Below, piece by piece: positions 8,817 to 16,738 of a DNA stretch of 64,000 nucleotides. This DNA is from CBDBJQ01 sp965206405 (GTDB taxonomy: Bacteria; Pseudomonadota; Alphaproteobacteria; UBA8366). How positions within the stretch are numbered: position 1 is the stretch's first letter; each line of letters starts with the position of its first letter. A program made the position numbers and the translations under genes. The notes below the pieces were generated by a model. The model worked only from the letters and a program-made list of their open reading frames with translations, was not told the origin of the DNA and did no database searches. The stretch is taken from contig CBDBJQ010000006.1 of the NCBI GenBank assembly GCA_965206405.1, positions 1,240,001 to 1,304,000 of the forward strand. Reading direction: 5' to 3'.

Positions 8817-10039
8817 GCGCGCAGGACGGACATCCCGAAGCGACATCCGGGGCGGCCCCAGGGACAGGGTCGGGGGTGGCTTCGGGGGGCGCTCTCGAGC
8901 ATTTCATCTCGCCGGAGCCGTTCGATCCGAGCGGTGCTGAGACGCTGACCGCCGAACAGGAGCGGCACTATTTCGCTTCGCAGTGGCGGCTGATGTGGCT
9001 GCGTTTCCGCCGCCACAAGCTCGCCGTCTGGTGCGGTGCCCTACTTGCCGTTATCTACGCCTCGATTCTGTTCAGCGAGATCATCTCTCCCTACAACCTG
9101 CATTCGCGCCATACCGACTTCATCTACGCGCCGCCCCAAGGCATCCATCTGTTCGATAGCGAGCAAGGGTTTGTCGGCCCCTTCACCTACGGCCTCTCCT
9201 ATAAACTCAACATGGAGAACCTGAAGCGCGAATACACTGTCGATTCGACACAGATCCACCCGGTGCGTTTTTTCTGTTTCGGTGACGCCTATGAGTATCT
9301 CGGGCTGGTGCGGATGCGCTTCCATATCGTGTGCCCCGGCGAGGGCGGGACCCTGTTTCTGCTGGGCACCGACCGGCTCGGCCGCGACGTCTTTTCGCGC
9401 ATCGTCTCCGGGGCGCGGATTTCCCTGACCGTCGGATTGATCGGTATCACCATCAGTTTCGTCTTCGGCATGTTCTTCGGTGGTCTCGCCGGATACTACG
9501 GAAGCTGGGTCGACAGCACGGTGCAACGGGTCATCGAGATCATTCGGTCGTTCCCGGAGCTGCCGCTGTGGATGGCCCTGTCGGCGGCCCTGCCGGTCAA
9601 CTGGAATCCGATTCTAATATATTTCGGGATCACCGTGATTCTTGGCCTGCTCGACTGGACCGGCCTGGCACGCGCCGTGCGCTCCAAGCTTCTGGCGGTC
9701 CGCGAGGAGGATTTCGTGGCGGCGGCGCGGCTCATGGGAGCACGGCCGCCGCGCATCATCTGGCGGCATATGATGCCGTCCTTCATGAGCCACCTGATCG
9801 CCTCGGCAACGCTCTCGATCCCGACCATGATTCTGGGCGAGACCGCACTCTCCTTTCTCGGCCTTGGCCTGCGTCCGCCGATCACCAGCTGGGGCGTGCT
9901 TCTCGCCGAAGCCCAGAACGTCAATGTCGTGGCGCTCTATCCTTGGCTGATGCTGCCGGTGGCACCGGTGATCATCGTCATCCTGGCTTTCAATTTCCTC
10001 GGTGACGGCCTGCGCGACGCAGCCGATCCCTACAAATAG
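8813..10039 (+). CDS. Peptide ABC transporter permease, DppC/OppC type
   Basis: A 408-aa inner-membrane permease partner, last gene of the operon. The N-terminal 55 residues are Gly/Ser/Ala-rich and charged. TM1 follows (LAVWCGALLAVIYASILFSEI), then an unusually long periplasmic segment of roughly 100 residues containing YLGLVRMRFHIVCPGEGG before the conserved LLGTDRLGRDVFSRI. The EAA loop is AARLMGARPPRIIWRHMMP. Typical DppC proteins are about 300 aa, so both the N-terminal tail and the insertion between TM1 and TM2 are extra. Such insertions occur in a subset of alphaproteobacterial homologues and may contact the equally long binding protein (inference). The stop is followed by about 100 bp of spacer with a convergent cyclase gene. 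Confidence 0.9.
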   Translation: MSAQDGHPEATSGAAPGTGSGVASGGALEHFISPEPFDPSGAETLTAEQERHYFASQWRLMWLRFRRHKLAVWCGALLAVIYASILFSEIISPYNLHSRHTDFIYAPPQGIHLFDSEQGFVGPFTYGLSYKLNMENLKREYTVDSTQIHPVRFFCFGDAYEYLGLVRMRFHIVCPGEGGTLFLLGTDRLGRDVFSRIVSGARISLTVGLIGITISFVFGMFFGGLAGYYGSWVDSTVQRVIEIIRSFPELPLWMALSAALPVNWNPILIYFGITVILGLLDWTGLARAVRSKLLAVREEDFVAAARLMGARPPRIIWRHMMPSFMSHLIASATLSIPTMILGETALSFLGLGLRPPITSWGVLLAEAQNVNVVALYPWLMLPVAPVIIVILAFNFLGDGLRDAADPYK

Positions 10040-10138
10040 ACTCGGCAGATAGACCCGGCCGACAAATAGATCCGGTAAATGAGGCCGGAAAACAGGGCCG
10101 GGCGATGACGGCTCCAGATGGGAATCAGGGTTCCCCGA

Positions 10139-11521
10139 TCAGGGCGCGAGAACGGCGATGTCGTATTTTTCATCAACGCCGTCGATGGCGACTCCGTCAC
10201 GCCGGTCTATCGCGCCCTCGTGACGATAGCCCTGGGTGACCGCTGCCTCGAAGGTGGCCTGGTCGGTGACCGCGGAGACCCCAAGCACCTTATTGGCCTT
10301 CTCGAGCTTGGCCGCGAGGTTCACTGAATCTCCGATCACCGTGTATTCGAGCCGGTCATCGCCGCCGATGGCGCCGAAGATGATGGAGCCGTAGGCGATC
10401 GCGGTGTTGACGCGAAGGGTGGGTTTTCCGGCTGCGGCGCGCTGGGCGTTCCACAGGCGCGCCGCCTCGAGCACTGCGGGAACAGCCCGGGCTGCATCGG
10501 CAGCGCAGCTGTTGCTTGGCACCGCGGCACCGAACGTTGCCATGATGCCGTCACCCATGAACTTGTCGATGGCGCCGTTGTGCTTCTGGATCGCCGGCAG
10601 CAGCGCCTGCTGGTACTCCGAGAGCATGGCAACGACAGCGCTCGGTTCCTCGGTACCGGCGAAACTGGTGAAGCCGCGTATGTCGCAGAACATCACCGCT
10701 GCCAAGCGCGCCTCGCCGGTGCCGGGTCTGGCTTCCTGGTCAGCCTCGGTGATCTGACGGGCGATTTCGGGGGAAAAGAACCGGGACAGTTCGGCCGCCG
10801 CGGCACTCTCGCTCACTGATTGGATAAGCAGGTTTCGGGCCCGCAGAATGGCGACCGCAATAATCACGGTGACGACGAGAACCGTGAATATCTTGTCGAA
10901 CTCGGCTCCGATCAGGATCGAGTTCGAGGTCATATATTCGGTGTAGTTATTCGTGATCATCGCGTCGCCGTCGGGAGCGCGGATCGCGTAGATGACAAGA
11001 AAGGCCCATCCGACTATCGCTGCAACGCCGGCCAGAACCACGTAGCGCGCCTGGAAGCTGAGTGCCCGCATGGCGATGAAGATGAACACATAGAGTGCCG
11101 CCGGCGATTTCAGGTAGAACGAGGGAGGTTGCTGGTACTGCAGGTGAAAGCTCCAGATGACTCCGAATAGAAGCGCCATGTCGACGATCACTGAGGCATA
11201 GAGGTGCCACGGGCGGAGGCGACCGCGATGAGCCTGGTACAGCCGCGACAGAGTAAGCACCGCATAGCAGCCGAGTGCCACGGGCACCGGTTCGAAGGTG
11301 ACATGGTCAAGATAGGGCAGATTGAGGACCTGCCCGTAGATGAAAGCCTTCGGGGTAAGGGTGTAGAGTGTCCAGAACGAGACCACGATGGCGAATTGGA
11401 ACCATCCTATCATCCGTTCGCTGGCTATCTGCTGCTGGTCGATCGCATCGTGGACGCGGGTTGGCAGGGCAGCGTAGTGTTTGCGCCGGGCAGAAAGGAT
11501 GCTGGTGATTTTCTTGATCAT
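10139..11521 (-). CDS. Membrane-anchored class III adenylate/guanylate cyclase
   Basis: A 460-aa protein that makes a cyclic nucleotide. The first about 250 residues hold some five or six hydrophobic helices (for example MIGWFQFAIVVSFWTLYTL and VLVVTVIIAVAILRAR). The catalytic domain follows: MFCDIRGFTSF (from residue 277, metal-binding Asp 280), FMGDGIMATFG (321-331, second metal-binding Asp 324) and TVIGDSVNLAAKLEKANK near the nucleotide site. Both metal ligands are present, so the enzyme is probably active. There is no obvious HAMP or CHASE domain; the helical region may sense a membrane or small-molecule signal (inference). It is the second gene after the metallo-hydrolase, 18 nt downstream, so the two probably share a transcript. 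Adenylate is more common than guanylate specificity in this family but cannot be settled by eye. Confidence 0.85.
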   Translation of the reverse strand: MIKKITSILSARRKHYAALPTRVHDAIDQQQIASERMIGWFQFAIVVSFWTLYTLTPKAFIYGQVLNLPYLDHVTFEPVPVALGCYAVLTLSRLYQAHRGRLRPWHLYASVIVDMALLFGVIWSFHLQYQQPPSFYLKSPAALYVFIFIAMRALSFQARYVVLAGVAAIVGWAFLVIYAIRAPDGDAMITNNYTEYMTSNSILIGAEFDKIFTVLVVTVIIAVAILRARNLLIQSVSESAAAAELSRFFSPEIARQITEADQEARPGTGEARLAAVMFCDIRGFTSFAGTEEPSAVVAMLSEYQQALLPAIQKHNGAIDKFMGDGIMATFGAAVPSNSCAADAARAVPAVLEAARLWNAQRAAAGKPTLRVNTAIAYGSIIFGAIGGDDRLEYTVIGDSVNLAAKLEKANKVLGVSAVTDQATFEAAVTQGYRHEGAIDRRDGVAIDGVDEKYDIAVLAP

Positions 11522-11539
11522 CGGTGCGTTTCCATGGCC

Positions 11540-12355
11540 TCAGGGCGTCAGCGTCATTCCTTCCCTGGCGACAACGCTGCCAGGGAACATCGCTTCCGCC
11601 GCCGCCGCGATCTCGTCGAGCGCCGCGTCGTTTCGCTCCGGAAGATGGTGAAAGATGACCGGGATTCTGACGTTGGCCTCCCGGCACAGCCGTAGGGCTT
11701 CTTCCCAGGTAGAGTGCCCCCAGCCCTTGTAGGAGGGGTATTCGGCGTCGGTGAACATCGAATCGTAGATGACGATGTCGGCGTCGCGGATGAGTTTGAG
11801 GATATTGGCATCGAGCGCAGCCGGATCATGCTCGGTGTCGGTGATATAGCAGACGGCCCGACCGTCATACTCGATGCGATAGCCGGTCGCGCCATCGGGA
11901 TGGACGAGGGGCGCGGTGCGCAGGGTTACGCTTGGCTTTGGCGTCAAGGTCTCGCCGGCGTGGAAAGTTTCGTAGGAAACTTCGGCAATGAAGATGTCCG
12001 GTTCGATCGGCAGCAGGGGCGGCTGCATCAACCGGGCGATGCCATCCCGGGTAGTCATGCCGTCGGGCAGGTGTCCTGACCAGATTTTCAGGCGCTTGTC
12101 CGGGACGTAGGCAAAGGGAAAGAAGGGCAGGCCGACGACGTGGTCGAGGTGGGTGTGGGTGAGAAACAGGTCGATCTCCTCGAGACCGCGTTGCAGAATT
12201 TCTTTACCGAGCTTCCGGATTCCGCTGCCGGCGTCGAGGACCAGGAGATGCTCACCGCAACGAACTTCGATACAGGAAGTGTTGCCGCCGTAGCCGGCCA
12301 TGTTGGGGTCCGAGACCGGGATACTGCCGCGGACACCCCAGAAGCGGACTTCCAT
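11540..12355 (-). CDS. Metallo-beta-lactamase-fold hydrolase (possible cyclic-phosphate phosphodiesterase)
   Basis: A 271-aa protein beginning MEVRFWGVRGSIP, a start typical of the MBL subgroup with cyclic phosphodiesterase and related hydrolases. Zinc ligands are HTHLDH (residues 67-72), and further ligands are suggested by VHPDGATGYRI, the Asp in TDTEHD and the His of VIFHHLPERND. No signal peptide is seen, so it is cytoplasmic. It lies 18 nt upstream of the membrane cyclase gene in the same orientation. Inference: the pair may make and degrade the same cyclic nucleotide. The substrate is not proven; other members of the fold hydrolyse phosphonate-derived cyclic phosphates or RNA. Confidence 0.8.
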   Translation of the reverse strand: MEVRFWGVRGSIPVSDPNMAGYGGNTSCIEVRCGEHLLVLDAGSGIRKLGKEILQRGLEEIDLFLTHTHLDHVVGLPFFPFAYVPDKRLKIWSGHLPDGMTTRDGIARLMQPPLLPIEPDIFIAEVSYETFHAGETLTPKPSVTLRTAPLVHPDGATGYRIEYDGRAVCYITDTEHDPAALDANILKLIRDADIVIYDSMFTDAEYPSYKGWGHSTWEEALRLCREANVRIPVIFHHLPERNDAALDEIAAAAEAMFPGSVVAREGMTLTP

Positions 12356-12392
12356 TCCAATCTCTCCGAAATCCGCCCGTCACGGTAAATCT

Positions 12393-12440
12393 GCAAATTC
12401 GCCCATTGTGGCAAATTCGCCTGCGAATTCGCTTATTGTA
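12393..12440. promoter_or_regulatory. Three direct GCRAATTCGC repeats in a divergent intergenic region
   Basis: GCAAATTCGC occurs at 12393-12402 and 12411-12420, and the palindromic GCGAATTCGC at 12423-12432. The first and third copies extend to 18-mers that agree at 14 positions (CCCATTGTG versus CTTATTGTA tails). They lie between the divergent MBL hydrolase (start 12355) and SRAP gene (start 12548), where a regulator could bind. No protein is assigned. Confidence 0.35.
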
Positions 12441-12547
12441 GCGATTTTCAGGGCAAGCCCTAGCACATTCCGGCCTGCGGTGCCATGACGCGCGACATGG
12501 CGGTGTCTTGCCCGACTCGGGGGCGGCGGGTAGAGAGTGGCGGAACC

Positions 12548-13288
12548 ATGTGCGGACGATATACGCTCCTTGCTCCCGAAGACGCGGTGGCCCAGCTGTT
12601 TTCCCTTTCGGAACTGCCGGCGCTTTCGTCGCGCGCCAATATCGCCCCGAGCCAGCAGGTGCTCATCGTCAATGGCAGCGGCCCAGCCTTCCGGCGCTGG
12701 GGTTTGATCCCGTCCTGGCGACGGGATGCGCCCCCGGGCAGCGGACACATCAACGCCCGGTCCGAGACGGCACCGCAAAAACCTTCCTTCCGGGACGCCT
12801 TTCGTGCCCGCCGGTGCCTGATTCCTGCCGACGGCTTCTATGAGTGGCAGAAGCGGCCCGGCCAATCGGCGCAGCCCTGGCACTTCGCCTGGCCGGACAG
12901 ACGGGTTTTCGCCTTCGCCGGATTGTGGGAGGAAGGCGGGACTAACCCGCCGGGCGGCAGTTGCGCTATTCTCACCACCGAAGCCAACGCCGCCCTGCGG
13001 CCAGTGCATCACCGGATGCCGGTGATTCTTGCTCCCGAGCACTTCACGACGTGGCTTGATGCGGACGCATCGGAAGCCGCCGAGCTTCTCGGTCCGCTGC
13101 CGGCGGAATGTGTTGTCGGGCATCGGGTCTCGACTCGCGTTGGCGATGTTCGCGAGAACGATGCCGGGCTGATCGCACCACTCGAATCCGGAGACGGGGA
13201 AACCGACAGGTTTGGGAAGGATTCGGCTTCCGATTCTGCCTCCGATTCCGCCTCAGATTCTGCCGACCGGCAGATGCGGCTGTTGTGA
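12548..13288 (+). CDS. yedK: SOS response-associated peptidase, SRAP/YedK/HMCES family
   Basis: A 246-aa protein that covalently caps abasic sites in single-stranded DNA. I chose ATG 12548 because the family needs Cys at position 2 as nucleophile after Met removal (MCGRYTLL); the longer upstream frame would bury it. Active-site neighbours are present: Asn 32 in RANIAPSQQ, Glu 99 in DGFYEWQ and His 155 in HHRMPVILAPE. The C-terminal about 25 residues hold a four-fold Ser-Ala-Ser-Asp repeat coded by 12-bp tandem units (13220-13264), outside the catalytic domain. The mtnA gene follows after 11 nt, so the two may be co-transcribed although unrelated in function. Confidence 0.92.
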   Translation: MCGRYTLLAPEDAVAQLFSLSELPALSSRANIAPSQQVLIVNGSGPAFRRWGLIPSWRRDAPPGSGHINARSETAPQKPSFRDAFRARRCLIPADGFYEWQKRPGQSAQPWHFAWPDRRVFAFAGLWEEGGTNPPGGSCAILTTEANAALRPVHHRMPVILAPEHFTTWLDADASEAAELLGPLPAECVVGHRVSTRVGDVRENDAGLIAPLESGDGETDRFGKDSASDSASDSASDSADRQMRLL

Positions 13289-13299
13289 CAGGATCAGGC

Positions 13300-14475
13300 A
13301 TGGACAAGCTCGTCGCAGTGGGTGCGGTCGGCGAGGACGGCAACCCCCGGCCGATCTGGCTGGACTCCGACGGTTGGTCGGTGCGGATCATCGACCAGAC
13401 GCGATTGCCGCACGAACTCGTGGTCCGGAATCTTCGCAGCCTGGAGGATGCGGCCGAGGCGATCATGCAAATGCAGGTGCGCGGCGCGCCTCTGATTGGT
13501 GCAACCGCCGCCTATGGGGTGGCGCTCGCCCTGCGGGAAACCGATTCCGGGAACGGCGCGCCCGGGGATGGCGCGCCCGGGGATGGCGCGCCCGGGGATG
13601 GTGTGCTCGACGAGGCCGTCGAAAAACTGACCGCAACACGGCCAACCGCGGTCAATCTGCGCTGGGCCCTGGAGCGGATGCGCGATGCCGTGGCTAGGAA
13701 AAGGGAAAAGCGGGAGCGAATCACCGCCGCCTATCGCCTGGCTGGCGAAATTTGCACCGAGGATGTCGCGATCAACCGCGATATCGGCGGGCATGGTCTG
13801 GCGCTGATCCATCAGATTGCCGGGTCCAGACCCGGCGGCGACCCCATCAACATCATGACCCATTGCAACGCAGGATGGCTGGCGACGGTCGGCCTGGGCA
13901 CGGCGACCGCGCCCATCTACCGCGCCCATGCAGAGGGAATCCCGGTCCATATCTGGGTCGGCGAGACCCGCCCTCGCAACCAGGGCGCGGGCCTCACCGC
14001 CTGGGAACTCACCCAGGCTGGAATCCCACACACCCTGATCGTCGACAGCGCCGCCGGGCACCTCATGCAGCGCGGCGCCGTCGATCTCTGCCTGACCGGA
14101 GCCGACCGGGCCACCACTTGCGGCGATGTCGCCAACAAGATTGGCACCTACCCCAAGGCGCTGGCGGCGCAGGACAACAATGTACCGTTCTACGTCGCCC
14201 TGCCGTCGCCGACCATCGACTGGACGATTGCTGACGGGGTGCGGGACATTCCGATCGAGGAGCGCGATGCGGCGGAGGTGATCTGGGTTGCCGGAATGAC
14301 GGCGGAAGGTGATATCGCACAGGTGCGCGTGGCACCGGAGGAGAGCGTGGCCGGAAACGCAGCCTTCGATGTTACGCCGGCGCGCCTGGTGACCGGGCTG
14401 ATCACCGAGCGGGGCATCTGTGATGCGTCCCGCGAGGGGCTTACGGCGCTGTTTCCGGAGCAAGTCCAGGCATGA
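13300..14475 (+). CDS. mtnA: S-methyl-5-thioribose-1-phosphate isomerase
   Basis: A 391-aa enzyme that converts 5-methylthioribose-1-phosphate to 5-methylthioribulose-1-phosphate in methylthioadenosine salvage. Conserved features: QVRGAPLIGATAAYG (from residue 59), catalytic Cys 189 in THCNAGWLATVG, and catalytic Asp 269 in LTGADR, followed by NKIGTYPKALAA. The start is ATG 13300, with AGGA just upstream; GTG 13285 is possible. An insertion at about residues 86-100 is coded by three perfect 15-bp repeats (13555-13599) and gives a Gly-Asp-Gly-Ala-Pro tandem in a loop. The class II aldolase gene follows 10 nt later, which points to the aldolase branch of the pathway and not the MtnB-dehydratase branch. 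Confidence 0.93.
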   Translation: MDKLVAVGAVGEDGNPRPIWLDSDGWSVRIIDQTRLPHELVVRNLRSLEDAAEAIMQMQVRGAPLIGATAAYGVALALRETDSGNGAPGDGAPGDGAPGDGVLDEAVEKLTATRPTAVNLRWALERMRDAVARKREKRERITAAYRLAGEICTEDVAINRDIGGHGLALIHQIAGSRPGGDPINIMTHCNAGWLATVGLGTATAPIYRAHAEGIPVHIWVGETRPRNQGAGLTAWELTQAGIPHTLIVDSAAGHLMQRGAVDLCLTGADRATTCGDVANKIGTYPKALAAQDNNVPFYVALPSPTIDWTIADGVRDIPIEERDAAEVIWVAGMTAEGDIAQVRVAPEESVAGNAAFDVTPARLVTGLITERGICDASREGLTALFPEQVQA

Positions 14476-14485
14476 GACACCTGAC

Positions 14486-15151
14486 ATGAAGCACCTGAAG
14501 CTCCGACGTGCGGTTATCGATACGGCCCGCGCGCTCAATCGTGACGGTCTCAGCCGAGGTACGTCCGGCAACGTTTCAGCCCGGACCCCGGAGGGTTTCC
14601 TGATCACCCCTTCCGGCGTGTCCTTTGAGACGCTGCGCCCGGGCGACATCGTGCCGATGGATGTAAAGGCGGAGACGGACGCCGGAGAAAAAACGGGAGG
14701 CGGGGGCGGGCGCCTGCGACCATCGAGTGAGTGGCGTTTCCATCACGACCTGATGGTCCGGCGCCCGGAGGTCGATGCCGTCGTTCATGTCCATTCGCCC
14801 TTTGCAACGGCGCTGTCATGCCTGCGCCGGGGGATCCCGGCCTTTCACTACATGGTTGCCGTGGCTGGAGGCGATTCAATCCGCTGCGCCGACTATGCAA
14901 CCTTCGGCACCGCCGAACTCTCGCATAACACGCTTGCCGCGATCGAAGATCGCAAGGCCTGCCTGTTGGCCAATCACGGGGTCGTCGCGGTGGGGGAAAC
15001 CCTCGATACGGCGCTCGATATTGCGGGTGAGGTCGAGTCCCTAGCTATGCAATACACGATAGCGCTCCGGATTGGCGATCCGGTTCTTCTCGATCGCGAG
15101 GAGATGGCGACGATCCTGGCGCTATTCAAGGATTACGGTCCCCGGAGCTGA
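14486..15151 (+). CDS. Class II aldolase/adducin family protein, likely 5-methylthioribulose-1-phosphate aldolase
   Basis: A 221-aa zinc aldolase of the fuculose-1-phosphate type. Motifs: phosphate loops GTSGNVS (25-31) and TPSG (41-44), catalytic-type Glu 82 in SSEWRFHHD, zinc His pair in HVHS (101-104) and the third His in NHG (163-165). ATG 14486 is chosen because the family begins just before this point and the spacing to mtnA (10 nt) is operon-like. In Rhodospirillum rubrum a fuculose-type aldolase acts after MtnA and cleaves methylthioribulose-1-phosphate to dihydroxyacetone phosphate and (methylthio)acetaldehyde (the DHAP shunt); the mtnA neighbourhood suggests the same here. MtnB itself belongs to the same superfamily, so a dehydratase cannot be excluded. 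A short Gly-rich insertion lies at 68-76. Confidence 0.8.
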   Translation: MKHLKLRRAVIDTARALNRDGLSRGTSGNVSARTPEGFLITPSGVSFETLRPGDIVPMDVKAETDAGEKTGGGGGRLRPSSEWRFHHDLMVRRPEVDAVVHVHSPFATALSCLRRGIPAFHYMVAVAGGDSIRCADYATFGTAELSHNTLAAIEDRKACLLANHGVVAVGETLDTALDIAGEVESLAMQYTIALRIGDPVLLDREEMATILALFKDYGPRS

Positions 15152-15405
15152 AACTTCGCCCAGACCATGGGCTGGCTCGGCGCTGCTCCTGCTGGTTCGG
15201 AACGGCCGGCTCAGCGCCGGCCGGCTGAAGGGGAGGGTGACGCAGATCGCGCCTTCAAGGTGGAAAGGTTCCGGAAAAACCAGGTTGCGTCCGGCTCGGC
15301 TATCATCTCCGATGCCGCCCCCAATGGCGCCCCCGGCGCCGCAGGGATCCCGTCGCGGCGCGGGGACGCCGTGCCGTGCCCTGTCGGCGTCCGACCACAG
15401 GGCGA

Positions 15406-15585
15406 TCATGGCGATTTCTTGATCCAGTGCCGGATCGTCTTCCAGGGAGCCTCGAAGAGCGAGTGCGAAACCGCCTCGGCCCGCATCATGTGAGCCCGCT
15501 GCTGCGCCCAGTGTATCTCCGCATCGGAGGGCACGATTGCGGGGATCGCGCCAGCGGGTCTATTCGCCGTATCGAATCTGTACAT
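15406..15585 (-). CDS. Small protein of 59 aa, alphaproteobacterial short-ORF type
   Basis: The frame from ATG 15585 to TGA 15406 encodes 59 residues, with AAGG about 6-9 nt upstream. The middle part, DAEIHWAQQRAHMMRAEAV, is an amphipathic helix and the end is basic (WKTIRHWIKKSP). The pattern of a short DAEI-x-RA-x-MRAEA helix and a basic tail is reminiscent of small uncharacterised proteins common in alphaproteobacteria, some near DUF1127 genes; this is recall, not a search result. It lies on the opposite strand from its neighbours and is divergent from the LysR gene, which may control it. Its stop overlaps, in an ATGA junction, the start of a 95-codon frame (15409-15122) whose composition I do not trust as protein. 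Confidence 0.5.
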   Translation of the reverse strand: MYRFDTANRPAGAIPAIVPSDAEIHWAQQRAHMMRAEAVSHSLFEAPWKTIRHWIKKSP

Positions 15586-15769
15586 CGTTTCCTTACCTTT
15601 CCGTCGCCCGGTCGAGCCGGTTAATTTTTCTGTTGACCCGAAAAGTTCTTGTGTCTGACGATGGTGGAACTTGTCGGTTTCTTCGCGTTATATATGGGTA
15701 TAACCGGGAATCTGGCGAAGGATCATTTTTCATGGTTAGATGAGGAAAACTTATCTATAGAGAAACGTC

Positions 15770-16738
15770 ATGCTGCCATCCCTGAATGCGCTGCGGGCTT
15801 TCGAGGCCGCAGCCCGGCATCTGAGCTTCAAGAAGGCCGCCGAGGAACTGTTCGTCACGCCGACGGCGATCAGCCACCAGATCAAGGCACTCGAGGGATT
15901 TCTCGGGGTGATGCTGTTCAGACGTTTGCATCGGGGGCTGATGCTAACGGATCAGGCCCAGCTCATTCTGCCCGAGGTGCGCGGCGGCTTCGACTGTTTC
16001 GCTCGCGCCATGGAGAAGCTTGCGAACGACCGGCAGGCCGGTGTTCTAACGGTGGCTGCTGCGCCGGTTTTCGCCGCCAAGTGGCTGGTGCCGCGCCTCG
16101 ACCGCTTCAACCGCACCCATCCCGGCATCGAGATCAGGATCTCTGCCGGCATCCAGATCGTCGATTATGCGCGCGATGGAATCGATATCGGTATCCGCTA
16201 TGGCGTCGGCCGCTATCCAAATCTGCGCTCAGAACCGCTACTCACGACGAGCAAGGTCTATCCTGTCTGCAGCCCGGCGCTCGCCGCGAGCGAAAGCGCA
16301 CTCTTGCGCAACCCCGAGGATCTCGGGCGGGTCACCCTGCTGCACTATACAGATGAGGGCGACCCCAAGGCCTATTTGAACTGGGCGATGTGGTTGCATG
16401 CTGCTGGCGTTGCCGATATTGACTTTGCGCGCGGACCTCGCTTCAACCGGATCACCGACGTCATAACGGCTGCGATAGAGGATGCCGGGGTGGCATTGGT
16501 GCCGGAATCTATGGCTGAGGCGGATCTGCAGGCCGGGCGTCTCGTGCGCCCCTTCGATATCGGCGTGCCGGTCGCGTTTTCCTTTTACCTAGTTTACCAG
16601 CCCGAGGCGTTGGCCCGGCCGGAGGTGGCGTCCTTTCGTGAATGGATCCTTACCGAAGCAGGCAAATCGCCCGGTGAGGAGGCGGATACGCAGACGGGGA
16701 GAAGGCTCAGCGCACGAGGCGAAGCCGCAGCATGTTAA
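15770..16738 (+). CDS. LysR-family transcriptional regulator, GcvA-like
   Basis: A 322-aa regulator. Residues 1-60 form the winged helix-turn-helix (LNALRAFEAAARHLSFKKAA then VTPTAISHQIKALE), followed by the two-lobe effector domain starting near residue 90. The opening LPSLNALRAFEAAARH and VTPTAISHQI are typical of the GcvA-like group. It is divergent from the 59-aa small gene (184-bp gap), a usual arrangement for LysR targets. The start ATG has GAGAAACG upstream. The last about 25 residues are not conserved in the family and overlap the end of cinA on the other strand by 32 nt. Effector unknown. Confidence 0.88.
   Translation: MLPSLNALRAFEAAARHLSFKKAAEELFVTPTAISHQIKALEGFLGVMLFRRLHRGLMLTDQAQLILPEVRGGFDCFARAMEKLANDRQAGVLTVAAAPVFAAKWLVPRLDRFNRTHPGIEIRISAGIQIVDYARDGIDIGIRYGVGRYPNLRSEPLLTTSKVYPVCSPALAASESALLRNPEDLGRVTLLHYTDEGDPKAYLNWAMWLHAAGVADIDFARGPRFNRITDVITAAIEDAGVALVPESMAEADLQAGRLVRPFDIGVPVAFSFYLVYQPEALARPEVASFREWILTEAGKSPGEEADTQTGRRLSARGEAAAC

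Noticed and set aside
7755..8846. 363-codon minus-strand frame opposite the DppB-type permease
   Set aside because: Complement of a clear membrane permease, low-complexity His/Gln/Arg composition typical of antisense frames.
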